Shown piece by piece: positions 23,351 through 36,302 of a stretch of DNA of 64,000 nucleotides. Position numbers and translations under genes: made by a program. The notes under the pieces are model-generated. The model did not search any database, had not been told where the DNA came from, and saw nothing but the letters and a program-made list of their open reading frames with translations. The stretch is taken from positions 9,194,122-9,258,121 of the forward strand of contig NW_020312788.1 in the NCBI RefSeq assembly GCF_003265705.1, written 5' to 3'. This DNA comes from Callorhinus ursinus (taxonomy: Eukaryota > Chordata > Mammalia > Carnivora > Otariidae). Within the stretch, counting starts at the first letter, position 1, and each line of letters opens with the position of its first letter.

Positions 23351-26300
23351 TAAAATTTTAACATAAAATTTTTCATATCCATATTATTCAAAAGAAAAAT
23401 TTCATGAAAGTTTCCTCTTTTAGTTATCCTGGAGTATATTCCTCAAATATCTTCTTTTGAAAAGTATACCAAATAACAGCAATACACTGTAGCAATTTTC
23501 AAAGCTAGGCATTCTATTCTATGGGATCTTCACTGAATTTTTTTCATAGCTAAGGAGGCATCGGTTATACATTTCTTAAAATATGCCAGGCTAATATTAT
23601 TATGGTTTTGCTACATGTAACATAAATGTTCTCTTTGTCTGTACATTAGAGCAAATCACAATCATTTTTTAAAGTGGACTCTTGGCCATGCCTATAAGTA
23701 CTCCCACAGCTTCTCGAGCACCAGGGGTGGCCTTCCTAGTCAGCCGTGTGTCTATATTAGGCAACTCAAATCTTCACAAGAGGATATCAATCCTACTCCC
23801 AATTCAACTGTCTGTTAAAGCATATGGGTCTTTATTTAATTGGCAACATAGACTAGCAGCACTCCAGGTAGTTGTCAGCAAATACAATCTTGAACTCATG
23901 CTGTCCAATACCGATCAAAATCTTGGCCAAGATAAACAATATTTAGGGAGGACTGCTTCAAGGATAGAGTGGACATTTGCTATCCTTGGCAGCTCAACTT
24001 CCAAATACCCTTCCTATACTGGGGAAATCCCAAGATAGAGGAGAGGCAGGGTCCTGCTTCTCCCTAGAAACACCAAAGAGCACTCTCTAGACACCAGAAG
24101 TCCACATGCGATCTAGGCTTGATCTATTGGATGATCTATTATCCTGGGACCTTGTATCATGAGAAGGTGAAGCAAGATGCAAAGACAATCAGATTATCTG
24201 CCACAGTGGTGGCAGCAGAAGTGAGGTCAGGAAAATAGGGGTGAAAGTCTACAGTCTATCTAAGGGCAGCAGTGTGCAGGCTACTCTTATGACAGGATCT
24301 TTCCTGGGGCTTGCCTTTCTTTTTCCACCTTTTCCCTAAGCCTCGTTTTCCAAACTTTTTATGAATTCTGTGTGAAATCCTTCCAACAAAAAAAATTTTT
24401 TTTCTTCTAAGTTAGAGTTCATTTTCTCTTATTTGCAAACAAGAAGGCTGAATGATGAAAAGATTGTTCCATGGATTAAGTAAATTTACTAGCCAAATGT
24501 GCTGAGATCATATTATGCAGGCCCCCTAAAATTGTCTTTATGGAGGCAAACTTTCATGTGATGTCACTGATTGTATGTTGTATACAGCACTAAAATACTA
24601 TTTTGTTTACAGTATGTCCAATATATTATGTTTATTGCATGTGTGTATATATGTGTATTAGGTATGTAAGTATATGTGTATGTACATTATGTATATTATT
24701 CTCTTTATGTAAACTGTGGGAGAAATTTTTGCCAAACCTAGTATCATAAAAACTTGTTTCCCTAAAGAATTAGTTGGGTTTATATTATGAATAAAAATAA
24801 GTGTACGTTATTATTATTAATGACAACAACATGCACATTTCTATTATTTGTAATGCTAGTATTCATGGTTGTGATTGTTTCTTCCAGTATCCCATATGTT
24901 GGAATAGAGAAGACAGGTTCTTGGATTGTTCCTGATTTGACGCCGTGAAGATTGGATACAGTGAAGTGGCAAACGGTAGGAAAGCTGAGAATACTGACAA
25001 GAGAGTGGTTGAATTTATATACCCTGGTGTCTGGGCTGGACAACAATACAACCAGAAGGGTGGTGATACTTTGAAAGAAAAGAGTTTCAGGGACTCTTAA
25101 GTGTCCATGGGAGCCAAAAAAAAACACACACACACACACACACAATATGTAGAGATGTGTAAGAACTAGTAAGATAGAAAAGTATTATAAAAGAATATTA
25201 AGATTGGAAGTTTAAGATGTCAAAACTGGGCAGTTCAAGTTTCATATATGACCACAGGAAATGTTTTTGGATCTGGAGGGCAGATGAACATCACTGAAGG
25301 TAAGAATATTTGGATGGGTCTTTGGCACTGAAGTTTCTAGAATGATGAGAAGACTTGGATTTCAGAGAAAACTCTGAGTCTGGTATCAAAATCATGAGTT
25401 GTATGTGAGGTGGGGAACCAGGACTGTAGGAAGAACCATTTTGTCTTTCTCTTCCACATTGCTGCCTTGACCCATGAAGTGCAACTTCTGGCCTCTCAGA
25501 AGTATTGGGCAAAAAGCTTCTGCCCTTTCTCTGGTTCTCATTAGCACTTATTTGGAAATATGATAAAAGACTTATATCCTAGGGTCTATATTTCTCTTTT
25601 GGGCACAATCTGTAATGCACATATGTAACACAGACACTATTTGGCTATCTACTTCAGAATTACTGCCCAAGGGGTGTTCTCTCTAATCCTGCCTCACCAA
25701 TGTGTTCAGCCTATTAGGGCAATGCCCAACTCCCCTTGGGTAAAAGGCCTACTCAGCTGAATCTCAAAGTATGAATAAGAAAGAATATACTGGGAATATA
25801 AGAGTATGGCAGGTGTGAGAGATAGTAGTAACAAAAGCACAAATGCTTAAAAAAATGGGTTGTATGTAAAATCCCAAGTAGAATGTCTTGAACAAAGGAT
25901 GCATTTGGGAAGATGACAAGAGGAGTTAGTGAAATGACAGGGACGTTAAACGCTATGCTAAAAATGTATCTTGGCAGAACAAAAGTCTGGCAGATTATCA
26001 GTTGATACATCAATAACCCACAGGAGGAAACACTGGTGTCCCTGCTTCTACTCATGAGTTTGCTACTACTAGTCAAGGTACCCCAAAAGTTGTGAGCCCT
26101 GATAGTGGATAGCAGTAAATTTTTTTAAACATATTTAAGGGAACTCAAACACCTCATGAAAACTCAAAAAATTTTAAGAAAAAGAAGCTGCTACTGAAAT
26201 AGAAATACTGAAGAAGATAAATAACAACTTTAACACAAAAATAAAAAGAATACATGAGATTCAATTACAGCATAAAGAGAACTTTTTAGAATTAAGCATG

Positions 26301-26395
26301 GTTTTCTGATTCTAAAATTCAGTAGTTGAATTGAAAAGGATGATCACTACTGCAAATCAAATGAGAAGTCCAAGAAGAAATACCTCAAAGCACAG
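23351..26395. other. Intergenic stretch without recognised gene
   Basis: The longest frames (for example 118 codons at 23682-24038) show no domain or codon character that I trust. A (CA)n tract lies at 25126-25144. Confidence 0.4.
25126..25144. repeat. (CA)n microsatellite
   Basis: About nine CA units follow an A-run. Confidence 0.9.
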
Positions 26396-26399
26396 AGCA

Positions 26400-28330
26400 A
26401 AGCATAAAGAGATGGACTTCTGCTTCCATCCACAAAAGCATAACTGCTCTAGGACTTACCCTCCTTCTATAAAGAAGTAGAAGAAAGGACAAAATACATA
26501 CAAGAATGAATTTCAGGCATCAGACAATAGGCAATGCCAGACTATAACCCCCTAGAGAAGAGCAACAACTTGAAGAGACCCCTGGAGGCATTCCTGTGGC
26601 TCAGGGGGCAGAACCAAAACTGGCCCAGCACTGCCACTGAGTGAAGGACGCAGAGACCGGAGTTAGGGAAACTGAGGTGAATGTAAATTGTGGGATTACA
26701 CCACAGAGGAGGAAGCTACACAAAGAAAGAGCTCCAGAAACCTTTTCAAGGTCCTTTGAGTTTCTGGCTGAATATGAATTTGTGTGCCCCAAGGGTCAAA
26801 CTCCACAATATCAGGCGAAGAACAACTGCCCCCCCAAAAAACAATTCCCACATAACTGTAAGAGAAATGATTCAGAGGTCACCCAGGGCTGGGAACTTTT
26901 CAAGTTCCCATCAACCAGAGAGGAGAGATGGTGCTGAAAACATAGGGCATTCAGTAGAGATGCTGAGAAGGGTATGCCTTAGTAGGGGGGGCTACACTAG
27001 CCCTAGAGTAGAGGCCACCCAAGACCCACCCCACAAAGATTTAAAAACAAACCCTCCAAGTTCAAGATGATCCCTAAATAATTTAACAGCCTGCCAGAAC
27101 AAGGCCCAACACTTTTTCAATACAATAAAATCCGCCACTCAAAACATGAAATTCACGATTGAAAATTGTTAATTATGGTTCTGCTTATCTCCCCAACTGA
27201 TTACAACTAAAAAAAAAAAAACTAGACAAAATACCAACATAATAATAATAATAATTTGTCAACTATGCAAAGTGAACAAAATTAGGCATACTGTCATTAG
27301 GGAAATGCAAAACCAAACCACAGTGAGGGGGTGCCTGGATGGCTCAGTCGATTAAGCATCTATGTTTGGCTCAAGTCATGATCCCAGGGTCCTGGGATGG
27401 AGCCCCATGTCAGGCTCTCTGCTCGGCGGGGAGTGTTTCTCCTTCTCCCACTACCTGCCACTCCCCCTGCTTGTGCTCTCTCTTTCTCTCTCTATGTCAA
27501 ATAAATAAATAAAATCTTAAAAAAAAACACACACACACAATGAGAAATCACCTCACACCCATTAGGATAGCTACTATCCAAAAACATAACAAATGTTGGT
27601 GAGGACACAGAAAAATTGGAATACTTGCACATCGTTAGTAGGAATATAAAATGGTACAGTCACTGTGGAAAATAATATGGTGGTTTCTCAAAAAATAAAA
27701 ATAAGAATAGAATTACCATCTGATCCAGCAATTCCACTTCTGTGTATGTGTGTATATACATACATATATATACTATTTAACATATATATGTTCAAAACAA
27801 TTAAAAGCATGATCTCAAAGAGACATTTGCACACTTAGTTCAAAGCAGCACTATTCACAACAGCCAAGAGGTGGAAGCAAACCCCAGTATCCATCAGTGG
27901 ACAAATGGATAAACAAAATGTGGTATATACATAAAGGGACTATTATTCAGCCTTAGAAAGGAAGGAAATTGTGACACATGCTACATGGATGAAACCTGAG
28001 GGCATTATGCTAAGCGAAGTAAGTCAGTCATAAGACATGATACTGCATGATTCCACTTAGATGAAGTACCTACAGTAGTCAAATTCATAGAAATAAAAAG
28101 CGGAATGGTAGCTGACCGGGGATGGGGAGATGGCAAAACGGAGAGTCGCTTCCTGGGTACAGAGTTTCAGTTTTCCAACCAAAAAAGTTCTAGAGATTGG
28201 TTACATAGCAATGTGAATACATTTAACACTTAGTTACTAAACTGTACATTTAGAAATAGTTAAGATGGTAAATTTGTGTTAAGCATTTTTCTAACATAGC
28301 ACAAATTGTTTTTAATTTTTAAAAAGTAGG
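26400..28330 (+). mobile_element. Ancient L1, 5' UTR-like part and ORF2 3' part, SINE-interrupted
   Basis: 26400-27130 resembles an old L1 5' region (CCACAGAGGAGGAAGCTACA). 27280-28330 carries typical ORF2-end phrases: ATTAGGGAAATGCAAAACCA, AATCACCTCACACCCATTAG, AATTCCACTTCTGTGTATG, AAAGCAGCACTATTCACAAC and CATGCTACATGGATGAAACC. ORF1 and most of ORF2 are missing between them. Many stops. Confidence 0.65.
27327..27538 (+). mobile_element. CAN-SINE
   Basis: Starts GGGGGTGCCTGGATGGCTCAG without its first bases changed, and ends AATAAATAAATAAAATC plus A and (CA)n. It splits the phrase that reads CCACAGTGAG before it and CAATGAGAAATCACC after it in the old L1. Confidence 0.92.
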
Positions 28331-28699
28331 AAGATTGTAAAAAGTGATAAAAACTGGGACAAGCAACCTGCAAGAAGGTGAGCTTCCTGACCCCAACTCC
28401 AAAATAAATTCCATCTTTCTGACCAGAATAACAAGGAGCAGGGACCCCTTTGGAGCAGAGAGTGTGAGAAGTCTCCCAGAGAAGATAGAGAGCTAAAGAA
28501 GGTGATCCTCAAATACTCTGCATCCTCAAATACGTGAACCCACAAAATCATAGGTTTACCTTTAAGGTGGGCATGTTTGGGAGAGAACCAAAAGCAGCAT
28601 AGCAAAGGCTTTGAGAACTGAACTAAGATTAAACCACTACCCAAATCTCCAACTAATCCACAAATGATGCATGTCCAAGACAGATAAATCAGCATATAA

Positions 28700-29710
28700 A
28701 AACCTTTGAAAACTGAACATAAATTGGAAAATACATCTTGCTCAGTAAAAGAAGCCAGACAGTGTCATTCTATTTACAGGAAGTTCTAGTGTAGGCAAAA
28801 CTAATCTAAGGGAAGGAAAGACTGCTTGCCTGGTCAGGGGCTTGGAAATACCTAGGAAGGGACATGAGGGATATTTCTGGAATGGTAAAGATATTCTGTA
28901 TCTTGATAAAGTATGGGTTATGTGGGTGTATATATTTGTCAAAACTTACAAATTTATACACTTAAAATCTGTACATTACACTGTATGTAAATTATGTCTC
29001 AAATTAATTTAAAAAATTTGAAGAGTTTATTGTTTGGCTTGGAGGGGGGAAGCAAAAAAGCAGAAATCATGAGGGTAAAGTTTAGAAACTTGGAGAACAA
29101 ATTGAAGAGACCTAAAATATAAATAATAGAAACTCCAGAAGAAGAAATTAGAGCATGTAGGAGGGGTAATAACTCAAGAAAAAAAAGAAGGAAGATTCCC
29201 TGGAATTAGGAAAGATTCAACCCTACAATTAAAAGAGTTCACTGATTAAGAAAGAATAAGAGGGAATGAGGGAATATACCGAGGTATATCCTAGTAAAAA
29301 TCCCAAGTTTCAAGGATAAAAAGAACTATATAACAAGCTTCAGAGCTAAAGAAGTTATTTATAAAGGAAAAAATCCAGATTGGCATCAGCAACATTGGGA
29401 AATAGAAAGAATACAACATTGACAGAATACTGAGAGAGAATGCAATTCAAAAATCCTATACCTAGCCAAGATATCATTCAAAAACAAGTTATTTACAATG
29501 GAAAAAAATTATATCATTCACTTGCCAAGCATAATAAAGATGCTTGCAGATATATAAGAATACAGAGAATATATCATCAACATAAGCCATCCAAGGAAAA
29601 ATTATATGCAAGATAAGTACTCTAACAAAACAACACATGCATCAGAATAACGACCTTAAGATATGAGAAAATGAAGAGGAGGGGAACAGCGGTAAGCAAT
29701 GAATCTTGTA
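28700..29710 (+). mobile_element. Ancient L1/HAL1 fragments
   Basis: 28910-29010 (GGGTGTATATATTTGTCAAA, CACTTAAAATCTGTACATTA) is an L1 3' UTR-type end. 29040-29700 is A-rich with ORF1-like phrasing (CAACATTGGGAAATAGAAAG). Boundaries are approximate. Confidence 0.5.
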
Positions 29711-29722
29711 ATACATACAGCT

Positions 29723-29936
29723 CAGGGTCTCTCAACTTTGGCATACAGACCAGATCGTTATTTGTTCCACAGGTAAGAATGACCTGCCCGTTGAGGAATG
29801 TTTAGCACAACTCTGGTTTCTACCCACTAGATGTCAGTAACATTTCCTCTCCCTAGTCCTGAAAATTCAAAAATGTCTCCAGCCATTGCCATATGTTCCC
29901 TAGAGGGCAAAACTGGTCCCAAGTTGAGAACCACCA
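29723..29936 (-). mobile_element. MER20-type hAT-Charlie element
   Basis: Left end CAGGGTCTCTCAACTTTGGC and right end AGTTGAGAACCACC are inverted terminal repeats. The interior has TCTACCCACTAGATGTCAGT and AAATGTCTCCAGCCATTGCC. An eight-base target duplication is likely: ATACAGCT at 29715 and ATATAGTT at 29937. No transposase. Confidence 0.8.
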
Positions 29937-30190
29937 ATATAGTTTATAAGTATTAATTTAGATAACAAATAGACACAAATTTATAATGTACGTGTAAAAT
30001 AGTTTTTGAAACAGAAGAAGCATACTACTATGAAAAATATAATAGTCTGGAACTGAATTAGAAACTATCTCAGCAAAATCTAGGCATTGGGGGTAGACTG
30101 TAAATGCAATAAGAACTAAATTAAATAATCAGTAAGGACAAGATAAAACAATCTTTTGCTGTTGATACAATTATATATCTAAAAGCATAA

Positions 30191-30412
30191 GGGGGCACCT
30201 GGGTGGCTCAGTCAGTTGAGCAACTGACCCTTGGTTTCCGCTCAGGTCAGGATCTTGGGATCGCGGGATCAAGTCCTGGGTCAAGCTAGGCTCCGAGCTC
30301 AACAGGGAGTCTGCTTCTCTCTCTCTCTCTCTCTCTCTCTCCCCCTCCCTCCCACTCGCACACACACACTCTCTCTAAAATAAATAAATAAATAAATCTT
30401 TTTAAAAATAAA
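30191..30412 (+). mobile_element. CAN-SINE
   Basis: Starts GGGGGCACCTGGGTGGCTCAG without the first G counted, has a long (CT)n stretch at about 30316-30341 and ends AATAAATAAATAAATAAATC. Target words AAAAGCATAAG and AGAGCATAAG flank it. Confidence 0.93.
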
Positions 30413-30477
30413 TAAGAGCATAAGAATTTCTAGTGAAAATAAAACACTAGAATAATGAAATGTGGTATGGCGCACTT

Positions 30478-30653
30478 TTTTTTTAAAGAGTTTATTTATT
30501 TATTTGACAGAGAGCACAAGCAGGGGGAGCGGGAATGGGAGAAGCAGGCTCCCACTGAGCAGGGAGCCCGATGCGGGACTCAATCCCAGGACTCTGGGAT
30601 CATGACTTGAGCCAAAGGCAGTTGTTTAACCAACTGAGCCACCCAGGTGCCCC
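30478..30653 (-). mobile_element. CAN-SINE, inverted
   Basis: Starts with a T-run, then TTTATTTATTTATTTGACAG and AGAGCACAAGCAGGGGGAG, and ends CACCCAGGTGCCCC. TGGTATGGC occurs just before and just after it as the target duplication. Confidence 0.95.
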
Positions 30654-30746
30654 ATGGTATGGCTTTTTAATACCACATTTAAGAAGGAACATATAAAGAT
30701 CAGTAATTTTTCTCTATATTACTATAACCACCTAGAAATGGAAATG

Positions 30747-30959
30747 GGGGCGCCTGGGTGGCTCAGTCAGTTAAGCGTCTGCCTTCGGCTCGGGTCATGA
30801 TCCTGGAGTCCTGGGATGGAGCCCTGGCATCCAGCTCCCTGCTCAGTGGGGAGCCTGCTTCTCCCTCTCCTCCCCACTCTTTCTCTCTCTCGCTATCTCT
30901 GTCTCTCTCTCAAATAAATAATATCTTTAAATAAATAAAAATGTTTTTTAAAAAAAGAA
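30747..30959 (+). mobile_element. CAN-SINE with exact 14-bp target duplication
   Basis: Starts GGGGCGCCTGGGTGGCTCAG and ends in an AATAAATAATATC and A-rich tail. The 14-base word AGAAATGGAAATGG is found at 30734-30747 and again at 30960-30973, indicating a comparatively recent insertion. Confidence 0.95.
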
Positions 30960-31119
30960 AGAAATGGAAATGGAAAAAAGGCTACATATAATTACAGCAA
31001 TAAAACATAAAATATTTAAAAAGCAGATTTAACAAGGACCATATAGGACCTATATGAAGAAGACTTTAGTCTTGCTAAAGGACCGAACAGATTTATTATG
31101 AAACTAAACTGCACTCGCC

Positions 31120-31622
31120 TGTGATAGGCTGAATAATGGCCCCCCAAAGATGTCTACTGTCCTAATCACCAGAACCTATGAATATGTTACTTTACATGGT
31201 AAAAGGGACTTTGCAGTTGTGATTAAATTAAGGGTCTTGAGATGGTGGGTTATCTTGGGGCCTGATGTAATTACAAGGACCCTTTTATAAAAGAGGGGCA
31301 GGAGGATGTGTGTCAGAAAGACCTGAAGATGTTACGTCACTGGCTTTGAAGATGGAAGAAGGGACCAGGAGTCAAGAATGCAGACAGCCTGTTGAAGATG
31401 GAAAAGGAAAAGAAAGAGATTCTCCCATAGAGCCTCCAAAAGAAATGGAATCCCATTGACACCTTGATTCTAGAGCAGTGAAACCCATTTCAGACTTTTT
31501 TGTTTGTTTTTCCATTTCAAACCTCTGATCTACAGAACTGGTAAGATAATAAATTTATGCTGGTTTAAGCAACCAAGTTTGTGGTAATTTGTTCCTGAAA
31601 GAGCTTTTAGCAATGTATTCAC
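31120..31622 (+). mobile_element. MLT1-type LTR (ERVL-MaLR), solitary
   Basis: It shows the characteristic order GGCTGAATAATGGCCCCCC, GTAAAAGGGACTTTGCAGTT, GTAATTACAAGGACCCTTTT, AGATTCTCCCATAGAGCCTC, and near the end AATAAATTTATGCTGGTTTA and TTTGTGGTAATTTGTTCCTG. Starts with TG and ends close to CA. No internal retroviral region adjoins it. Confidence 0.88.
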
Positions 31623-32270
31623 ATGGTAATACGATTTTGTAAAACTTGCAAAAGTAGTATGTTTTAACCACAATCAGTTAAGACCACTGTCTCTTTCCAT
31701 TCCAACTTCTTCTCCACTACTCTCCTCACACTGGGTGGTGTTGGAGTGTTTATAGAAATATTGAGGATTGGGATCCTGCTAAGGGTAAGTTGTGTCGAGG
31801 ACACATTTACTTTTGGTTTAGTGGGATATATATGTGGTCATGTTCATGGTTATTGCTAGCCACTCCCACTACAGGAATGGCTTTCAGAAATACTTCTACC
31901 CTGCACTGTTCTGACTCACCCAATGAAGGTACAGAGGCAGAGGTCATATTGCATGATGAATATGGCCTATAGCATCCACATGGAAATATTTGGGGGAATA
32001 GAGGGAGAAAATGTTTAAAGTCACATGTGAAGTCTGAAGCTAATCTGATGGAAAATCCCCCTAATTGTCAGATATATAAAACTTCAAGAGAAGAAATCAG
32101 TACCCATTGATTACTAATCAAAACTATCAGTTTTTTTAAATGTCCAATTAACCATGCTAGAAGTGAAGGGCCAAGTGCCTTCTTCTGATAAATCATCCTC
32201 CCTTGTACCAAACCCTGGAATTATAAACATGATTAATAAAAAAACTTGCAAATGGATCATGACATTGTAT
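31623..32270. other. Intergenic, nothing recognised
   Basis: No gene-like frame and no clear repeat. Confidence 0.4.
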
Positions 32271-32372
32271 AACCAGCACAAGGCTCACATTCAAGCCTCA
32301 GGGTCATGAATCTGAGCCCCACATTTGGTGTAGAGATTACCAAAAAGAAAAATAAAATATAAATATATATAT
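32271..32372 (+). mobile_element. Degenerate CAN-SINE-like element
   Basis: TCAGGGTCATGAATCTGAGC and TTGGTGTAGAGATTACC match the right part of the shorter, older tRNA-type carnivore SINE seen intact at 37379. The left part is diverged. Confidence 0.5.
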
Positions 32373-32492
32373 AAAGCTTTTTAAATTTTTTGAATCCTTT
32401 TTTTAAAAAAAAATAAAGAAGGAGAAGGCAAAAATAAAATATTTCATGATCAAATAATGGGTAATTCTTTCCTTTTTAAGCCTTTGGGACTG

Positions 32493-32493
<1 letters not shown>

Positions 32494-32550
<57 letters not shown>
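32494..32550. repeat. (AT)n microsatellite
   Basis: About 57 bases of TA/AT with one interrupting G. Confidence 0.95.
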
Positions 32551-32829
32551 GCTTATTTTTACCGTATAAGAAGAGTTCCCATAAAGTCTCCAAAATAAGC
32601 ACTGCCACACAGAATCAAAACAGTATAGCCACACTAGCTAGAGTGCTGGAGCAGCTTCCCTGTCTGCCAGAAAAATCACAGGAGTTCAAAGCAGGACCTT
32701 TGTTTTCAGCTTACCATTATGATTCTCATACCATATCTATCTTCAGGATCAGAAAAGAACACTGTGTATTTCAGGAAGTCGACAAGGAAATGGAGCTGAT
32801 TAAAGTTAAAGAAGTAACGAAGTAGACAT

Positions 32830-33795
32830 GGGAGAATACTTAAAACTTTCTAGTTTCTAGCCCTTTGCTATAACTAACTCAAATAAATGAGAACTAGGGT
32901 ATCTAGCTCTTCGGATACAATGTCTGGACAAAAGTCGTCCTGCATCCTTAGGTGTCTGCGGTGCTGCTTTAATTCTACAAAAAGGATAAGATGGTATAAC
33001 AGAAAAGGAATGAAATAATGATGAACTCTCTAGAGTTTCTTAAATACTTAAGAGGTAAGCAGCTAAGATGCAATGAAAGGATATGAGTGGGAAGTTTGTG
33101 ACCCATGAAGTTGATACTGCTGGAAGCTTGAATGAAAAGTTGAAAGGCTTTATGATTAGGCCAGACTAGATAGATAGTGAGGCAATTAGAATCATTCATT
33201 GCTGCCAAGGCATCAGGCCAACGTGAATTACAACCCAAACTGAATGAAGCAGAATAGAAAATAGAAAAGCCTTTAATGAAAATGTTGGAGAACTCACAAG
33301 GGATGGGGAAAGTGCCAAATAACTGGAAGATGGCTAAGTAAACTAAAAGGTCTATTCTCCCATCAATGCATGAGGGATTTACAAGTTTAACTCTCATTGC
33401 TGTTAATAGGAATTCTATGTGTGATCCAAGGGTGTACTCATGGAGAAAATGCATCTATTAGTGTCTCGATTGGCCTCTCTTGAGCCAACACTGGCAAATG
33501 CTCCAAATTGTGTGGTAGTTTGGTGACAGGGACTAACAGAGGCTAGAATGAAAACCACCAGCTTAGCTTCACCTTGTAATCCTCTGACAGTACAAGATCC
33601 CTTAGGAGCAAAGAGTAAAATATAGCCTATGCAATCTTTCATAGTGTTTAACTTGGAAATTAACTTCCAGCAAATTAAACTAAAAGAAAAAGTAAAAGGA
33701 CAGAAATTTCTATTCAACTGAAAAGTCTATCTTTGAAAAAGAAAAGCACATCTTTAAATAATTTTCTACCTGAAAAGAATCCTTTTGCTAATTTA
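32830..33795. other. Intergenic, nothing recognised
   Basis: A 159-codon minus frame at 32975-33454 lacks any domain signal. I treat it as chance. Confidence 0.4.
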
Positions 33796-33799
33796 TCTA

Positions 33800-34003
33800 A
33801 TAATAACAGCTATCACAGCCCCTAATACATCTAGACATTGTATCAGATGCTTTACTAAAGATTCTACTTAATCATTACAACTGGTCTATGAAGTAAGTAC
33901 TATTATCCCTATTTCAAAGATAAGGAAATTGAAACTGAGACATTAAGAAATTTCCCCAAGTCACCCATCTTGAAAGCAGCAGATTCAAATCCAGGTCAGT
34001 TTA
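33800..34003 (-). mobile_element. MIR SINE fragment
   Basis: In inverted orientation it shows CTTAATCATTACAACTGGTC, TATGAAGTAAGTACTATTAT, AAGATAAGGAAATTGAAACT and AGATTCAAATCCAGGTC, the standard MIR phrases. Confidence 0.8.
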
Positions 34004-35305
34004 GCTACAAAGCCCATGATTCTTCCTCCACACCTCACTGCTTACCCATTATAAAAGAGCAAATGCAGTGCCCCACTACATCACTCTGACTTAATATAAT
34101 TCACTTCCCAATCCAATTCGAATTTTCAAAAGCACTAAATCTCCCCTTAAACACATTTTGCATACTTTCAGAGACAGTAAAAATATATTTTCTAATAGTA
34201 TTCCCCCCAAAAAGAAAAAAGTGATATATTGATTTTAAAGTAATTAACATTTTCATCCTAGATACATTTAAAAAAATCTCATTGAGCAAACATGTATTGA
34301 AGGTTATATGCCAAGGTCTATATTAGACTAAATACAAAGATAAATACAGTCCCTGCTCTCAAGATCAGTTAAATCTAAAAGGAGAAATAGACATTATCAA
34401 CTCATTAAAATATAGTCTGATACATGATACAGAAACGGTAAGCACAAAGTGCTGTGGGGGAACATTATGCCACTTGTAACTGTTGATTTGTTAATAATAT
34501 TAGCAGCTGTATTGACCTAATCCACTATTTTATAACACTTTTTAATCAAAGATTCCAACAAAGCTTTACTAAAGGCTCAACGGTATTTTAATTTATTTAC
34601 AGCAAAATCTTCCTGCTCCAAATCCCTCCCTCTAAAGTATGTACCAGGCAATCATTTTTATAACCAAATTGCTGATGGAGAAATAGTGGCTCAACAAAGT
34701 TAAGTGGCTCACAGAACTGAGAAGTAACTCCCAGGGACACACCCTACTCCCCCAATATAAAATTCATTTCTCTACAAAAATCTTACTTAATCCAAAGTAA
34801 TATTGACTTTAAAAGACTACTCAAATGAGCTAATTCCTCAAGAACCAGTTTGAACAAGTTCCATCAAATAGTCTGCACAATTTTAGTTCAACCAAACAGC
34901 AAAACAATTTCCAAACCATAGGTAGGTGCTGGATACTGCTTTCATTTGAGTTAATTAAAAGTATTTGATCCACTATGGTGCATCTCAGTGTAAGATCTTT
35001 AAAAGAAAAGAATCAATTAATCTATACAAGTTTCAGATAACACCCAATCTAAATGCCAGACCTTGTGACCAGATTTAATCAAGCTCTGGACATTATTTAT
35101 TGACTGATCCAAAATAAGGTTGTAGTTTTTTTTATTCTCTTCTACGAAGGTACTTGAATAATAAATAAGCTATCAAAACCACCATCAATTTCCATTACAG
35201 ATGTATTGAAATTCTGTGGATACTAGGTAAAACTAAGTCAGAATAATTTATTATTCAAAATGCCAAACATTGAGAATTAGCAATGCAGGTTCTTGGGGGA
35301 GGGGT
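34004..35305. other. AT-rich intergenic, nothing firm
   Basis: 34600-34750 has a weak MIR-like look (GTTAAGTGGCTCACAGAACT), too diverged to call. Confidence 0.35.
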
Positions 35306-35308
35306 TCT

Positions 35309-35463
35309 CTTTTTTTTTTTTTAAGATTTATTTACTTATTTTAGAGGGGGGGGGCCATGCCCAGCACAGAGCCCCATGTGGAGCTCAATCTCATGACCCT
35401 GAGAGCATGACCTAAACTAAAATCAAAAGAAGGTTACTTAACCAACTGAGCCACCCAGGAGCC
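35309..35463 (-). mobile_element. CAN-SINE, inverted, internally shortened
   Basis: Starts with a T-run and AAGATTTATTTACTTATTTT, then a G-run, and ends ACCAACTGAGCCACCCAGGA. The CT-rich middle is missing. Confidence 0.88.
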
Positions 35464-35894
35464 GCTACCTCTTCTTTTCTTAATGCCAACTACTTGGAGA
35501 TGATAAACACCAATAAAGCAAATTCTACAGGCTTTTAATAGATACACCCATCTACTCAGGCTCTCCTCTCTGGTTTACCAGCAATACCATGGCTAGCCTC
35601 ATGAATAAACTAAGGAGGCATTATCTATGTAATGTGAGCTTAAGGATACCAGAAAGTCTCCAGGCCCAAACTATCTTCTTACCCTGTCTGCTGATTCTTG
35701 AAGCAAGCATTTCATTCTTTAACTCAGCGGTTCATAGTCCTCGCTAATCCTTAGAATTATCTGGGGCACGTCTTTAAAACACTGATGCCATAGCTTCAGC
35801 CCCAGAGATTCTTATTTTAGCCTGGACATCTGTATTTTTTCTTTTTTTCTTTTCTTTCTTTTCCTTTTTTTTTTTTTTAAGAATGACAGGTGAG

Positions 35895-36095
35895 GGCGCC
35901 TGGGTGGCTCAGTTGGTTAAGCGTCTGCCTTCGGCTCAGGTCATGATCCTGGAGTCCCGGGATTGAGTCCCACATCGGGCTCCCTGCTCAGCAGGGAGTC
36001 TGCTTCTCCCTCTGACCCTCTTCCCTCTCGTGTTCTCTATCTCTCATTCTCTCTCTCTTGAATAAATAAATAAAAATCTTTAAAAAAAAAAAAAA
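35895..36095 (+). mobile_element. CAN-SINE, first of a tandem pair
   Basis: Starts GGGCGCCTGGGTGGCTCAGT, has CTGACCCTCTTCCCTCTCGT and (CT)n, and ends AATAAATAAATAAAAATC plus an A-tail. The target word AAGAATGACAGGTGAG precedes (35879-35894) and follows (36096-36111) without a mismatch. Confidence 0.95.
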
Positions 36096-36111
36096 AAGAA
36101 TGACAGGTGAG

Positions 36112-36302
36112 GGGCTCCTGGGTAGCTCAGTCAGGTAAGCGGCCAACTCTTGATTTCAGCTCAGGTCATGATCTCAGTGTCATGAGATCAAGCCCTGTGC
36201 AGGGCTCCCTGCTGGGAGTGGAGCCTGCTTAAGATTCTCTTTCTTCTCTTCTCTCCCCCTGTCCCACACGATCACGCTCTCTCTCTAAAAAAAAAAAAAA
36301 AA
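36112..36302 (+). mobile_element. CAN-SINE, second of a tandem pair
   Basis: Starts GGGGCTCCTGGGTAGCTCAG and ends in a CT-rich stretch and A-run without a clear AATAAA. The word AAGAATGACAGG recurs after it at 36303-36314. Confidence 0.92.

Noticed and set aside
23682..24038. 118-codon + frame
   Set aside because: I considered a retroviral or gene fragment, but found no motif I could defend.
32975..33454. 159-codon minus frame in intergenic DNA
   Set aside because: No recognisable domain or conserved feel. A single uninterrupted frame of this size can occur by chance in 64 kb on six frames.
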